From the NCBI GenBank assembly GCA_900660155.1, contig CABFPE010000540.1, positions 468,196-526,770 on the forward strand: DNA of 58,575 nt. Direction: 5' to 3'. The position numbers and the translations under genes are program-made. The number at the start of each line of letters is the position of its first letter. The first letter of the stretch is position 1. This document shows, piece by piece, positions 1-10,160 of the stretch. Source of the stretch: Hofstenia miamia (taxonomy: Eukaryota; Xenacoelomorpha; Acoela; Hofsteniidae). A model generated the notes under the pieces. The model searched no databases. It saw nothing but the letters and a program-made list of their open reading frames with translations, and was not told the origin of the DNA.

Positions 1-500
1 ATAATCAAATGGAGAATTGACTAAACACTAAACAAAAACATTAATTTGTAACACAGTTGACAAAAACATAAATGGAGAAATTTAACAAATTACACAGAAC
101 ATGGAGGATGGAGGAAATGTTGTATAATGGAAAATCAAATGGAGAATTGTCTAACATTAAACATTAATTTATAACATTGTTGAAAAAAACATAAGCAGAG
201 AAATTTATCAAATTTGTATGGACATGGAGAATGGAGGGTACATTGTATGATGGATAATCAATTATATGAGGAATTGACTAAAAAAAAATATTAATTTGTA
301 ACACCATTGACAAAAACATATGTGGAGAAATTTAACAAACTCATATGGACACAGAGAATGGAGGAAACATTGTATGCAGGAAAATCAAATGGAGAATCAA
401 AAACATAAATTATTAATTATCATTGTTGACAAAAACATAAGAACATATGCAGAGGGAGCTTTTAACAAATTTGCATTGAACATGGTGGAAGGAGCAATTA
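1..500. repeat. Tandem array, about 127 bp unit, roughly four copies
   Basis: The phrase AATCAAATGGAGAATTG or a variant recurs at about 1, 131, 254 and 381, giving a period near 127 bp. Each unit then carries a run like AACATTAATTTGTAACA, a GTTGACAAAAACATA motif, GGAGAAATTTAACAAA and a GACATGGAGAATGGAGG motif. Copies differ by many substitutions and small indels, so the array is not recent. It starts at the window edge, so its full length is unknown. It may be a satellite or a repeat block belonging to the Polinton-type fossil that follows. No convincing gene was seen from 500 to 940. Confidence 0.75.
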
Positions 501-939
501 TGTGAACAGAGGTAAAACATTGGAAAATGTATATCTTAATATTTAATTTTTTAATTATTTATTAAAAAATAAAAAAACATAAAGAAAGAATTGAGGCAGA
601 TGGAGCATGGGAGGGAGAATGAATGGGATTTACTAGATATCACAATCTAAAACACTAATTAATAACACATACAATATAACTTTCCATATACCTAGGTCTA
701 GACCTTTAACTCCATCATCAATTAGTGAAGAACTGGTAGTTAGTGAATTAATCATTTTCATATCTAAAAAATTTTTTAACATAATAAAAAATATATTTCT
801 TATTACCTTTATATCCATATGGCAGCATTTCTATGCTATTAAGGAGATAGTGCTTGTTATCATAGCATGACAGTGCAATATGATTGGATGTCTCGACACT
901 AATTGAATGCATATGTGATTATATTTTGGTCATCAGTCT

Positions 940-3900
940 TCAGATGATGCCTTCTTGCAATAGAATTGATTTGAAAAGGTCAAAGTTCATTGTCTGCTTC
1001 ACAGAATGGGTCACATCTTTTGTGCTAGCCATCTCCAACACTTCATGATTGTCATTTGTATATTCAATAGAGTAAAGTTTTGTGTTTTGAGCTGAGATAA
1101 AACCCCAATGCCCTCTGCCCAACTCATCCTTTATTTTCAAATATACTTTTTTATTCACATCACTATATAATGGTGAATTCTTTGGGTAATTGGAAAAGTC
1201 AAAGTGATGTGAGATGGGAGCAAGCTCAGTGTATAAATTCTCTGATTTAATCTTATACATTAGGTGATCGAATACAATAAAGCAATTCTATTTTTAAAAT
1301 ATAGTTTCATAACCTCATACTGAAACTTAAACATGATTAATTTTTATAAATCAAGTATCATGATTCCAATATAATTCACAATTCCCTTTATCCCATAAAA
1401 TATCTTTCTGGCTCATCACGACTTGCACTAAATCCTCATTGAGGATATTGTAAGATTTAAACTCTGGTTTCTTTATTAATTTCTCCCCTAACTCCAAATC
1501 ATCTGCAAACTTTATATTCTCTTTTTCAAATTCTCCATAAATTTACCAAACCATTCAATATTAATTAACTTGTAAAATACAAAACTCACTTTAATCATTG
1601 TGCACAACGTAATTTTCTTTCTTATAAAATGTTTGCACTAGTTTGGGTATTGGTGCTGACTTTATTTTTAACTGATTTTTTATTTCAAGTTGGTATGGTG
1701 ATAAATGCTTATCTTCTATTGTCATCTTGTGAGGAGCCAGGGGAAAGTCAAAGTGATTGTCATGTAAATGTTGCAGGTATTCCAGATCAACTTACTTCCA
1801 CCAAATATCCTGTCTTTCAATCTTGTGGTGTGGAAAATATTTCATCAATGCTTGATATAGACCAGGCCCACCCACCGATAGGGAGGCTCATGGACATGGT
1901 TCTGCCATATAGGCTATTGGTGTCTCCATAGAACCCATAGGTGGTCTCCTTCTGGGGATCATATCCATCTACTATTGGATTGTTAGCTTTAAAAAATCTA
2001 TCTGAAAATGTACTGCACATACCTCCGCAGATCCCATCAATTATAAAATTTAATTCTTTTTCATCATGTATAGGATCAAGAGAGATACCTGTATACTTCA
2101 ACATTGCATGCCAACTAAAATTTGATAGCAGAAAAAAGTGGGTGGGGTCTAGATTATACGTCTCCATGCTCTGCATTCTAAATTCACATATGACATCTAG
2201 AAGTAATAACATGTCTGAAATCAGGTAATTATTGTGAAATTGTTTAAAATTATCACACCTGCCCAAGACCAATATGTTTTGACGTTCAAAATCCAACTCC
2301 TCCTGGGTTAATGGGATTTTTCCGGTTAATCCATCTCTCCAATGCTCTAAATCTGGAAGGCACATCTCATTAAATTTCTCAAAACTGTCAAACCATGTGT
2401 ATGGGAAGGTTCCCTTTCCATGGGAAAATGCCTCTGCCTTCTGTTCCCCTAATCTGGCATTTAAAAACTTGTATTTTTCCACTCCAATATTTTTCACGAG
2501 GTTTGACAGACTTGCGGCTATGAATTGATAGCTATCTAAAAACCAGAGTTCCTCATATATTGGTTTGTAATTTCAGTGTTTATCATTATAACTGTCAATG
2601 GGTACCATCAAACTGAGCGATAGAAAAACTTCAGATGTGCATGGAATGCATGATATCTTCTCACCATCTTTCATATGCAAACTTTTAATAAAATATGCAT
2701 ATCCTATTTGCTCCCATTATGCAAAAAAACTGGCATAAATTGCAGACTTTTATTTAAAATATTTCAATTATTTTGTGCCACCCCTCTTATTTCTCCGGAA
2801 AAATGGCAATGATCAAAGACTTTTACATTGTCCTTTGTAAAAAAATTTTTACAAAATAAACATTTTGTTGCTGATGACAACATAACTCTCCACTGCTTCT
2901 CTGATATTATTTGTTCAACATGGGTTTGCTTCATCTCATAGGAACGTTTTGCCAATTTCCCTAAATGATTCCACCCATGTTTCATACATTTTTTCACAGT
3001 ATATATCTCACATGTTAATAATTTTTCCAAACTACTTGTTGCCACACACACACCAGATGGAATTTGGTTGACTTTGGGTATAGGATAGCTTGTAGAAGGG
3101 TTAGGCTGCCTGCTTTTGACCTTTCTGGAAATCACTTTTATATCCAGACTACCAACAATAGGGACGTAATTTCACTCCAGTTTTTAATTTCAGGGTGGAG
3201 ACAAGCTAATACACTGTAGACAAAACACAAGTTGGATTGACTGGTTTTCAGATTTACAAGGAAATTGTTTCTTTTTTGATGGTCAGGTAATGGAATGTAT
3301 GATCCTCCACGTGATGGTTGGTATTTAGACACACAAAGTCCAACTCTATTGATATTTTTTAATATAAACCCACTCCCCAGATGGAATTTGCTCGACTTTG
3401 TGTATAGCATAGCTTGTAGATGGGTTAGACTGCACGCTATGGACTTTTCTGGAAATCACTTTGATATCCAGAGTACCAATGATAGGAACGTAATTCTGTG
3501 CTGCAAAAGCTTTACATTTAATTTTGTCTGATTGGTTCGGGAAAGTAATGTTTGGTTCTGATACTCTGCTGCATTTATTCTGGTGCTTCTCCAAATTTTC
3601 TTTTGATGTAAACCCAGATAAACATTTTGGGCAGAAAAATCCATTTTCACGGGTCTTAAAAAACCAGAGACATGCATTCAAATTGGTGATGGTGAGGTAG
3701 TGACTCTTTTCTTCTTCTTCAATTAGTAATAAATTGACTGTATTCTGATGGTGGCATGGGGATATATATGCTGGCACAAGACATCGCTCATTTAGTGCAT
3801 ACACATTGACATTTATTGAATTCCACATCTCAAAAATGCATACGTCATTAATTGACAGTGGGAATGTTAACCCTGAATATTTAAATTCTTGAAGAAATTT

Positions 3901-4670
3901 GTTCAACCATGTTATCTGGCATCAATCTTTAATTTCAAGGTGAAGGCAGGCTAATACAGAGTAGACAAAACATAGGTTGGATTGACCAGTTTTTGGGTTT
4001 ATGAGGAAATGGTTTTTTCTAAGATAATCAGGCAATGGAATGTATGATCCTCAACGACTTGGGCGATATTTGGACACACGTAGACCAACTCTATTTATTC
4101 TTTTTAATATAAATCCGCTCCCATTTGTTGCATAACCACAAATAAAACTGGCAATTTCATTGACTAGGCTGTAGAAATTACTTTCACTTAGACCTGATCG
4201 GAAAACTGGAATGGGGCATGATGTTGGATAGAGAATGGCGACTTTTTCTTCATCATTTTCCATGGGTTTCACCATTTTCACCTCACAGGTTAAGTATATT
4301 TTCACTGAATAATGCGTGGAAACCTTATTTGAAATTACCTCATGTATTGGTTTGTAATGGTTTAAGAATGTCTCATAAACATCAATCAAATTAAGATGGT
4401 CAGATAAATAATTTGAAAAACCCCACAACATGCATTCTCTTATCTTTGTATGGTAAATTCATGACTATTGTTAGTGTTCAAAGTTGAAGTTGACAGAATC
4501 TCATTTGGATGCTTGCTATCAATATGACTATAAAGCAAAGGTTTACTCCCAAAATAAGTCTTGCAAAACAAACAAAAATTAACTGATGTTCACTTATGTC
4601 TCATACAAAGGTGCACTTGTTTTGGGTGGGGGCTTGTGTATGTGCACAAACCGCAGAAATATTGGGACAT
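940..4670 (-). mobile_element. Polinton/Maverick-type fossil: protein-primed DNA polymerase region, broken
   Basis: The minus strand holds recognisable parts of a type-B protein-primed DNA polymerase of Polinton/Maverick kind, in the expected order from high to low coordinates. Two C2H2-like zinc fingers lie near 4,445-4,665 and another (FFCPKC...H) near 3,580-3,640. A Cys-pair/DHCH endonuclease-VII-like cluster lies at 2,770-2,890. The exonuclease/polymerase section at 1,817-2,497 shows the family patterns FPYTWFDSFEKF, ISDMLLLLDV, GICGGM and the motif-A-like NSLYG. A weaker stretch covers 1,380-1,810, and the typical C-terminal segment (DFSNYPKNSPLY, KDELG) is at 940-1,260. The element looks old and broken, with several interruptions. 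Terminal inverted repeats, integrase and capsid genes were not recognised. Confidence 0.85.
3055..4130 (-). repeat. Internal duplicated segments within the Polinton-type fossil
   Basis: Two pairs of similar DNA segments lie inside the fossil polymerase. About 3,165-3,380 resembles 3,912-4,130 (both code for a GSGFILK..NRVGL..SKY segment followed by SYIPLPD and LCFVYSVLACLH). About 3,055-3,160 resembles 3,388-3,498 (both contain CTTTCTGGAAATCACTTT). By eye the pairs are roughly 80% identical, which suggests an old duplication inside this copy or its parent. Confidence 0.7.
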
Positions 4671-4943
4671 TGTCTTTGGTCTAAATAGACCATGTATTAG
4701 TAAAGTCAGAAAATATCAATTGAAAAAATTTAAAACATGGAAAGAATAATTTAGATTTTAACATAAAACACAAATTGTTTTTCAAAGATGAAATAATTTT
4801 GTTTTTGACACACATTTGAATTTTTAAATATATAAACCAGAAAAGAGAAAATATGTGTAAACATGGTATAGAGGGAAAATAGCAATACATTATAATCAGT
4901 AAGTTAGATAATATGCATGCATGCATTATTTAAACAAATTTAT

Positions 4944-5430
4944 GTTTAACTAAATAAATAACATCTCATAATTACCCTAAAAAAACCAAGGTGTTAGATA
5001 AAAAATTGACAGTGTAAAGTAAAATAGATATTTACTCATGCACATGTAATATTAAACACTATCAATAATGATAACTCTCTCATTAATTACATTTTAAAAG
5101 AGAGAGATGAGAATCTTATGGAATGTTAACTTAATTAAACTGCAAATGAGGAGACAGAGAATAATCCATTTTTAAATTAAAATTAGTAAAGTACATTTTT
5201 TAAAATTTTTTTTAAACAAAACAAAGCTTAATTTAATAAACAAAATCTCAATAAGCCTAAAAAAAATAAGTTATAACATCTAATATTTTAAAAATCTTTT
5301 TTAAAAAAAATTATTTTTAACTAAATAAATAACATCTCAATCACCCTAAAAACTGGGGTGTTAGATAAAAAATTGACAGTGTAATGTAAAATAGATATTT
5401 ACCCATGCAACAGTAAAAATAAACATTCAA
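4944..5430. repeat. Pair of about 119 bp direct repeats
   Basis: The segments at about 4,944-5,063 and 5,312-5,430 are close to 90% identical by eye. Both start with TTTAACTAAATAAATAACAT, contain GGTGTTAGATAAAAAATTGA and GTAAAATAGATATTTAC, and end near a short ATTAAACA/AATAAACA run. A weaker third piece lies near 5,250. The rest of 4,670-5,870 is A/T-rich with no gene seen. Confidence 0.65.
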
Positions 5431-5870
5431 TAAAAAATCAGATAATACACTGGCTTGTTTAAACAAAATTACATTTTAACAAATAAACAAGTGTTAACAT
5501 CCTGTAAGAGTGTGGATTTCGAATGCCAAAAATAATAAAACACACATCTGTGTAATTTCAAAGATTTGTTCTAGTATCAATAATAAAATTTTGAAAAAAT
5601 ACATCTGCAAAGTTTTAAAATCTCATTAATTAAAAATCAGTAAATGTTTTCAACAAAATTGCAAATGTGTTTTATTTTTAAAAAAATAAATAATACCTAG
5701 GAAATAGACCTGTGACAATTAAAATAATTGCTTTCAAATTAAAAAAAACATTGACAAGAGTATTGGATTATTTAAATTATAAAAAATCTATCATGTTTTT
5801 TTAAAAAATGTAAAAGATGGCAAACACATTTTTTCAAAAATAAGATAAACATGCTATATTATGTACTCAC

Positions 5871-6053
5871 GTGTTTGAAGCATTATTTTCAGACATCAAA
5901 GTTTTTTGAGTTGAAGCTGTAGCTGTTTGCTTAACATTACCAAACCCGTTTTGGTTATTGTAAGTAGTCATTATTTGGTTGACTTGGCCTTTGAAATTTT
6001 GAGACCATTCTTCAAAATATTCCAATACTCCTTCTTCTGGGATATTATTGAAG
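5871..6053 (-). CDS. Unrecognised small spliced gene, candidate exon 2
   Basis: On the minus strand an acceptor (GTTTTTTAG, good pyrimidine tract) is followed by 183 open bases ending at a strong donor (CAAACAC|GTGAGTAC). The incoming phase fits the upstream exon at 6,175-6,287 and the frame is open throughout. It encodes an acidic start (NNIPEEGVLEYFEEW) and then a Q/N/T-rich stretch. The outgoing phase is 2, so at least one more exon would be needed downstream; I could not place it. No family was recognised. The gene could be a host gene or an accessory gene of the neighbouring Polinton-type element. Confidence 0.5.
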
Positions 6054-6174
6054 CTAAAAAACTTTGTTTAATACAAAAACATATATTACACATTTTTCTA
6101 GATTAAAATTTAAAATATAATTTTATGAATATAATAAATTTCTTAGATAATATATTTTACAAAGAATGTCTTAC

Positions 6175-6287
6175 ATGGTTTCATCAAAGCTAATTTCCAA
6201 GGGGCTTTTATAAAGGTTTTCTTCTATGATTTGGTCATATTTGGCATTCCAGCCAGAGAGAAACTTGGAAACATTAATGAAAGACAT
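6175..6287 (-). CDS. Unrecognised small spliced gene, candidate first exon
   Basis: An ATG at 6,287 opens 37 codons (starting MSFINVSKFLSGWNAKYDQ) that end in a consensus donor (ACCAT|GTAAGAC). The 121-base intron down to the exon at 5,871-6,053 has a proper acceptor, and the phases agree (two bases plus one). The lower A/T content and mixed residues argue for a true coding exon. The start lies about 75 bases from the start of an oppositely oriented candidate gene at 6,364, so the two may share a bidirectional promoter. Function is unknown. A role within the Polinton-type element is possible but not shown. Confidence 0.55.
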
Positions 6288-6363
6288 TTTAAAGTATGTT
6301 GAAAACAAAAGTGCTTTTAACCAAAGTTGAAATGATAATGAACAACGATAATAAAAAATTTAA

Positions 6364-6454
6364 ATGTGGGAGACATCAAGTTTTGATTGGATGGAAAATA
6401 TCCAATTAGCAAAAAAAGTAAAATCAATTACGGAAAACTTTTGTGATAAAGTAG
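6364..6454 (+). CDS. Unrecognised small spliced gene, candidate first exon (divergent partner)
   Basis: An ATG at 6,364 opens 30 codons plus one base (MWETSSFDWMENIQLAKK...) and ends at a good donor (GTAG|GTGAGTTT). It reads away from the minus-strand gene at 6,175-6,287. Two acceptors with the same sequence TTGACAG|ATTCTC follow, ending at 6,501 and 6,550. The second joins in phase to the exon at 6,551. No family was recognised; the peptide is amphipathic, with no signal peptide or membrane segment. Confidence 0.5.
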
Positions 6455-6550
6455 GTGAGTTTATGCAAAAAAAGCTTTTAACTAATTTGATATGTTGACA
6501 GATTCTCCAAGAAAAGCTTTTAAAATGTCGAGTTTTCATGTGATTGACAG

Positions 6551-6783
6551 ATTCTCTTTGCAGGTTTCTGGATGTGGTAATAAAAGATTTTAAATTGAGT
6601 ACACTTGAATGTGACAGATTAACAGCTTCTGTCAAAAACATTGCTAATGTGTTTCTAGGCATTTTTTGCAAAAAACCCTGCCTGGAAAAATTTAAGCATG
6701 GCGGTAATTATTTTCTTAGCATGAGTTATGTAAACAGATTCTCAGTTCTTAGCATAGTGTTAAGTAAATCTATAAGCACTTAG
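6551..6783 (+). CDS. Unrecognised small spliced gene, candidate exon 2
   Basis: After the acceptor TGATTGACAG at 6,541-6,550 the frame that matches the upstream donor stays open for about 77 codons (DSLCRFLDVVIKDFKLSTLE...CKKPCLEKFKHGG...). It either runs to the stop at 6,781-6,783 or leaves at a possible donor (CATGGCG|GTAATT) after 6,703. The first half is cysteine-containing and looks helical. Residues after the possible donor look less like coding sequence, so the real exon may end at 6,703. Product unknown. Confidence 0.45.
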
Positions 6784-7072
6784 ATACAATACACTATGGG
6801 GAAACCAGAAATTTTATAATCTAAAACATGATTCTTTATAGGAGAAGGTGGAAATGGTAAATTGATATTAAGATAAACTAGATACATGGGAGTACACACA
6901 TAGCAGATATTTTATAATGTTCTAAAAACATTTTGTGGGTTGGCAAATGAATTAACCAGGTTAGTTGATGTTTGGATCAAATGAATTAAGTTATTTTTGA
7001 TTGGTTTATATGCTAAAAGTTTGTAATAAATAACCTGTGATTTGAACACTTTTTTCAATTTTAAATTCGGCA

Positions 7073-7528
7073 ATGACTTCAAAAGCTGCTAGCAAATTTT
7101 GTGCTCAAAAATCTACCAAAGTTACGCAGAGCAAACAAGATGAACTCTCACAACCCAAAAAATTTGTTTTAAAGCTGATATTACCAAAGACTGTGTATTC
7201 TGTAAACACCATGTGTAATGTAGTTCAACCAGAGATGGTCAACAGCCTCAATGCAATTTCCGAAGAATGTCAGATGAAATATATCTGAATTAAAAATTGG
7301 CGAGTGGCAAAAATGCGCAATGCATATAGCCTTCAGACAAAGTACGGCCCTGCAGTAAAAATTATACTGGAAAACAGCAACTGTTTCTTCCTACCTAAAC
7401 GTTATGCAGAGAAAGCTACAGGAGAAAAATATAAGATGTTTATTGGACTTAAAATTCTACAAGGCAAGGATAAACCACCAATATATCCAGGTGGCAATGC
7501 ACAAACTGTATTTAGATTTAGTATGTAA
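7073..7528 (+). CDS. Small hypothetical protein region next to the Polinton-type fossil (interrupted)
   Basis: Open sequence on the plus strand starts MTSKAASKFCAQKS and carries a Lys/Gln-rich start, then VNSLNAISEE. A second part contains YSLQTKYGPAVKIILENSN, FFLPKRYAEKATGEKY and GLKILQGKD. The pattern of a TKYG core followed by FLPKR resembles a small uncharacterised protein type that I associate, without being able to check, with invertebrate transposon-like loci. The locus looks interrupted once. It lies downstream of the divergent small-gene pair in the same direction as one of them, so it may belong to the same element. Function is not assigned. Confidence 0.45.
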
Positions 7529-8117
7529 AAATATTTAGAATAAATATATATGTGCCATTGATTTTTATTTTAATTGTTAAAAATTATTACTTATTAGTGA
7601 AAGAAAAAATTCGATTTAAGAAACATGTTTACTGTTTGCTTAAATTACAAGATCAATTATATCTAATGTGTTTATTACAAACTGGATTATTTATTGTTTT
7701 GTTTAAAATATAAAACAAAAATGGAAGAAATATTATTATTAACAATACAATCTTAATCAAAAATAGAAGCTTACCATGAAATTTATGATAGATGGTATGT
7801 GAATAGAAACACTGATTTGAGAAATATGGGTAGCTCTATTCTATGCTGTGAGAATATAAGCTGCAAGAATGATTCATACACTGCGAACAAAAAAATAGCA
7901 CAAAATTCGTACTAATTCATTATAAAATTAATAATTTTTTTTGCTTGATTTAAATATACAAAATATTGTCTTAATATTAATAATGAAATTATAGATGTCC
8001 TATTAAAATTTACTATAGAAACATGGTGGTATCCTTATTTTTGCTATTATCAATGAGAGTTTAGGCCAAGAAGAAATTGTAGTATGAGATTTGGCATAAC
8101 TTAGTTCAGCTTGTAAA

Positions 8118-8369
8118 TTAGAAAACCTTTTTCCCAGCTTCAACCAATTTTTCCGAGTAAAACATATTGACATTGTTTAATTCTTTGTCTAATTCTTCAA
8201 AAAATGACGTATCGAAACATTCATAATCCCGGCGTCTTGCCAAGTCTTCAATGTCATCAGGGCATTCCTTTTGAGCTTCATACAGTATCATCTTCAGATC
8301 TTCATACCGCACATATTGTTTGCGCCATTCGGGGGTCATATGAGCATCTAAATGCGCAAGAAACTTCAT
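8118..8369 (-). CDS. XPR1: XPR1-like phosphate exporter, N-terminal SPX domain fragment
   Basis: The 83 codons match the start of the animal XPR1/SPX-EXS phosphate exporter: MKF.AHL.AH, TPEWRKQY, YE.LK..LY.AQ, then FFEELDKELN.VN.FYSEKL.EA. In the family this SPX domain binds inositol pyrophosphates and gates phosphate export through the plasma membrane. The start is the family's usual MKF. Only the first quarter or less of the SPX region is here. The frame stops soon after EAGKK, where a weak donor (AAAAAG|GTTTTC) could begin an intron. No further XPR1 exon is visible at lower coordinates in the window. The piece lies between long inverted repeats, so it is either a captured gene fragment or a true first exon with a very long intron. 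It shows no internal stop or frameshift. Confidence 0.85.
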   Translation of the reverse strand: MKFLAHLDAHMTPEWRKQYVRYEDLKMILYEAQKECPDDIEDLARRRDYECFDTSFFEELDKELNNVNMFYSEKLVEAGKKVF

Positions 8370-8474
8370 GTTTGGTCAGATTATGTACTTTACAAATAGA
8401 TTGTCAGGATAGTTTCTGTAACAACAAACTGAATTAACTAAAATAGATATTTTATTAATTAGCTGATGCCATAT

Positions 8475-8545
8475 TGATTTGGTGAGATTCGAACCCACAT
8501 CTTCTGTACAAGTGTACAGCTGTGTTTACTTTACACTACGAATCA
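8475..8545 (-). tRNA. tRNA-like sequence or tRNA pseudogene / SINE head
   Basis: The minus strand folds into a near-complete cloverleaf of 71 nt. The acceptor arms TGATTCG/CAAATCA pair at six of seven positions. A D arm has GTGT/ACAC, an anticodon arm has CTGTA/TACAG, and the T arm GTGGG-TTCGAAT-CTCAC contains a perfect B box (GGTTCGAATC). The anticodon loop (CACTTG) has six bases, one short, so no anticodon can be given safely. The A box is weak and no CCA is encoded. It sits just upstream of the XPR1 fragment, inside the TIR element. It could be a decayed tRNA, a SINE head, or an unusual tRNA. Confidence 0.5.
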
Positions 8546-9170
8546 GATTTCTATGATTTATCACCCAAAAACTAATTTTTTACTATTGCACTATGCTAAG
8601 AGCGAAATTTTTAACACTTCTTAGGAATCTAAAAAACAACTATTGTCAAGTAGAATTACTCAAGCTCGACAATGGCATATATAAAAGCACTAAGAGTAGC
8701 ACGAAGTAAAACTTCGAATCATAACATAAATTTGCAAAAACAAAAAATTATTTAATAGTGCTTAATTTTTCAACCACTCTCTTAACTACACAAAAAAATT
8801 TCTTCGCGGCTATGCAAAGAAAAATGCCACTACCTGAAAAGCAAAAAAGATTTAAAACGCCGAATACTACCTGAAAATAATTTTAGACAAACTTATTGGT
8901 GAAGTACAAAGAGTTAAAACACCAAAAATTTCTTTGCGGCTTTAACCCTCGTAGCAAATAGGAAGAAATACGGATACCGCCATGTTTCTATAGTAAATTT
9001 TAATAGGACATCTATAATTTCATTATTAACATTAAGACAATATTTTGTATATTTAAATCAAGCAAAAAAAATTGTTAATTTTATAATAAATTAGTACGAA
9101 ATTTGTGCTATTTTTTTGTTCACGGCAATATGAATCATTCTTGCGGCTTATATTCTCACGGCATAGAATA

Positions 9171-10160
9171 AATTAGACATTATGTGTTATAACGTGGTAT
9201 ATATTAACAAAATGTAATGTATGCAAACAATTGTGATATTAACAAAATGAAATTAGTCATACCAAAAAATGTATGTAAACTAAATCAGCCATAATATGTA
9301 AATGAATCACCATAAAAATCAATTAAAAAACCTAATTAGCGATAAGTGTCAGTTATACATTACCGCGACCTGTCAAAAAGCACTTTGCGAGTTATCACAA
9401 CCTGTCAGAAATTCATTAGTCAAGTATGTAACATCGCTGAAAACCTATTAGTGATCTGTCAATCAAACAGTGAGTCACTAAAAAACACTTCTCCAATATC
9501 CGTGAATTACTAGAGGTCAAAATGTCAGTTTGTGACTTCTCCCCTGCCCCTATATTACTACTAATACAGTCATTTTGTGTCACTGTATGTCAGACTGTTG
9601 AACGAGCCATTTTATTTGTTTTGAGAAGAAAGATATGCAACAATTTTTTGATGAAAATTCTGCGGCCGTTATGGACAATGTGACTTTTAATAAAAATTTA
9701 ATTGTGAGGAACTTTTTCCTCTTTAAATATTGAAGTAAAATATTTACCCACATATGTTTCAGACTTTACCCTATCAAAAGATTTTTCTGCTTTGAATTCA
9801 CGAGTCAATAATATACGGGCAGGAACATTAACTGCTTAATCCTAAGAGAAAATATATATTATTTTGAGCAAATGTAATAATAAAGAGGGTCGTTTCTGGA
9901 GAAAAATTCTGTGCGAACTGAACTTAGCTGCAACATATATATAAATATATATATTTTACAATTGTAGTACACATTATAGTTTGTGAAAAATTGTAGGAAA
10001 TTTTTTCAGTAGTGTGCCAAGTTTTTGTAGCTTTGCAATTGATTCGGTAAATTTTGGTATTTCTGTTTGACATAATCATTATATTTGTTCGATTTTCGAT
10101 AGCCAATTTATAGTCTTTTTATGTAAAATATCCTTTGGCAAACATAATTTGAAATAAGCT
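9171..10160. other. Non-coding stretch, no gene seen
   Basis: AT-rich sequence with scattered short repeats such as CCTGTCA(A/G)AAA near 9,370 and 9,402 (acCTGTCAaaaagc, aCCTGTCAgaaat). Nothing reads as a convincing exon on either strand. Confidence 0.4.

Larger units (their letters stand above)
7837..9170. mobile_element. 1.33 kb TIR element with TA borders enclosing an XPR1 fragment
   Basis: The left arm (7,837 to about 8,083) and right arm (about 8,923 to 9,170) are reverse complements over about 245 bp. The outer 215 bp are roughly 93% identical by eye; the inner part is more diverged. Both ends read TA followed by TTCTATGC on their own strands, which fits a TA target duplication as in Tc1/mariner-like elements. 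The 840 bp interior holds no transposase. It holds an XPR1 N-terminal coding stretch (8,118-8,369), a tRNA-like cloverleaf (8,475-8,545), and a short direct repeat around TTTCTTCGCGGCT/TTTCTTTGCGGCT at about 8,798 and 8,928. The alternative is two independent insertions of the same repeat in opposite orientation. Confidence 0.7.

Noticed and set aside
1-500. CRISPR-like array
   Set aside because: The repeats are 127 bp and diverged, with no constant repeat and unique spacer pattern; the genome is animal.
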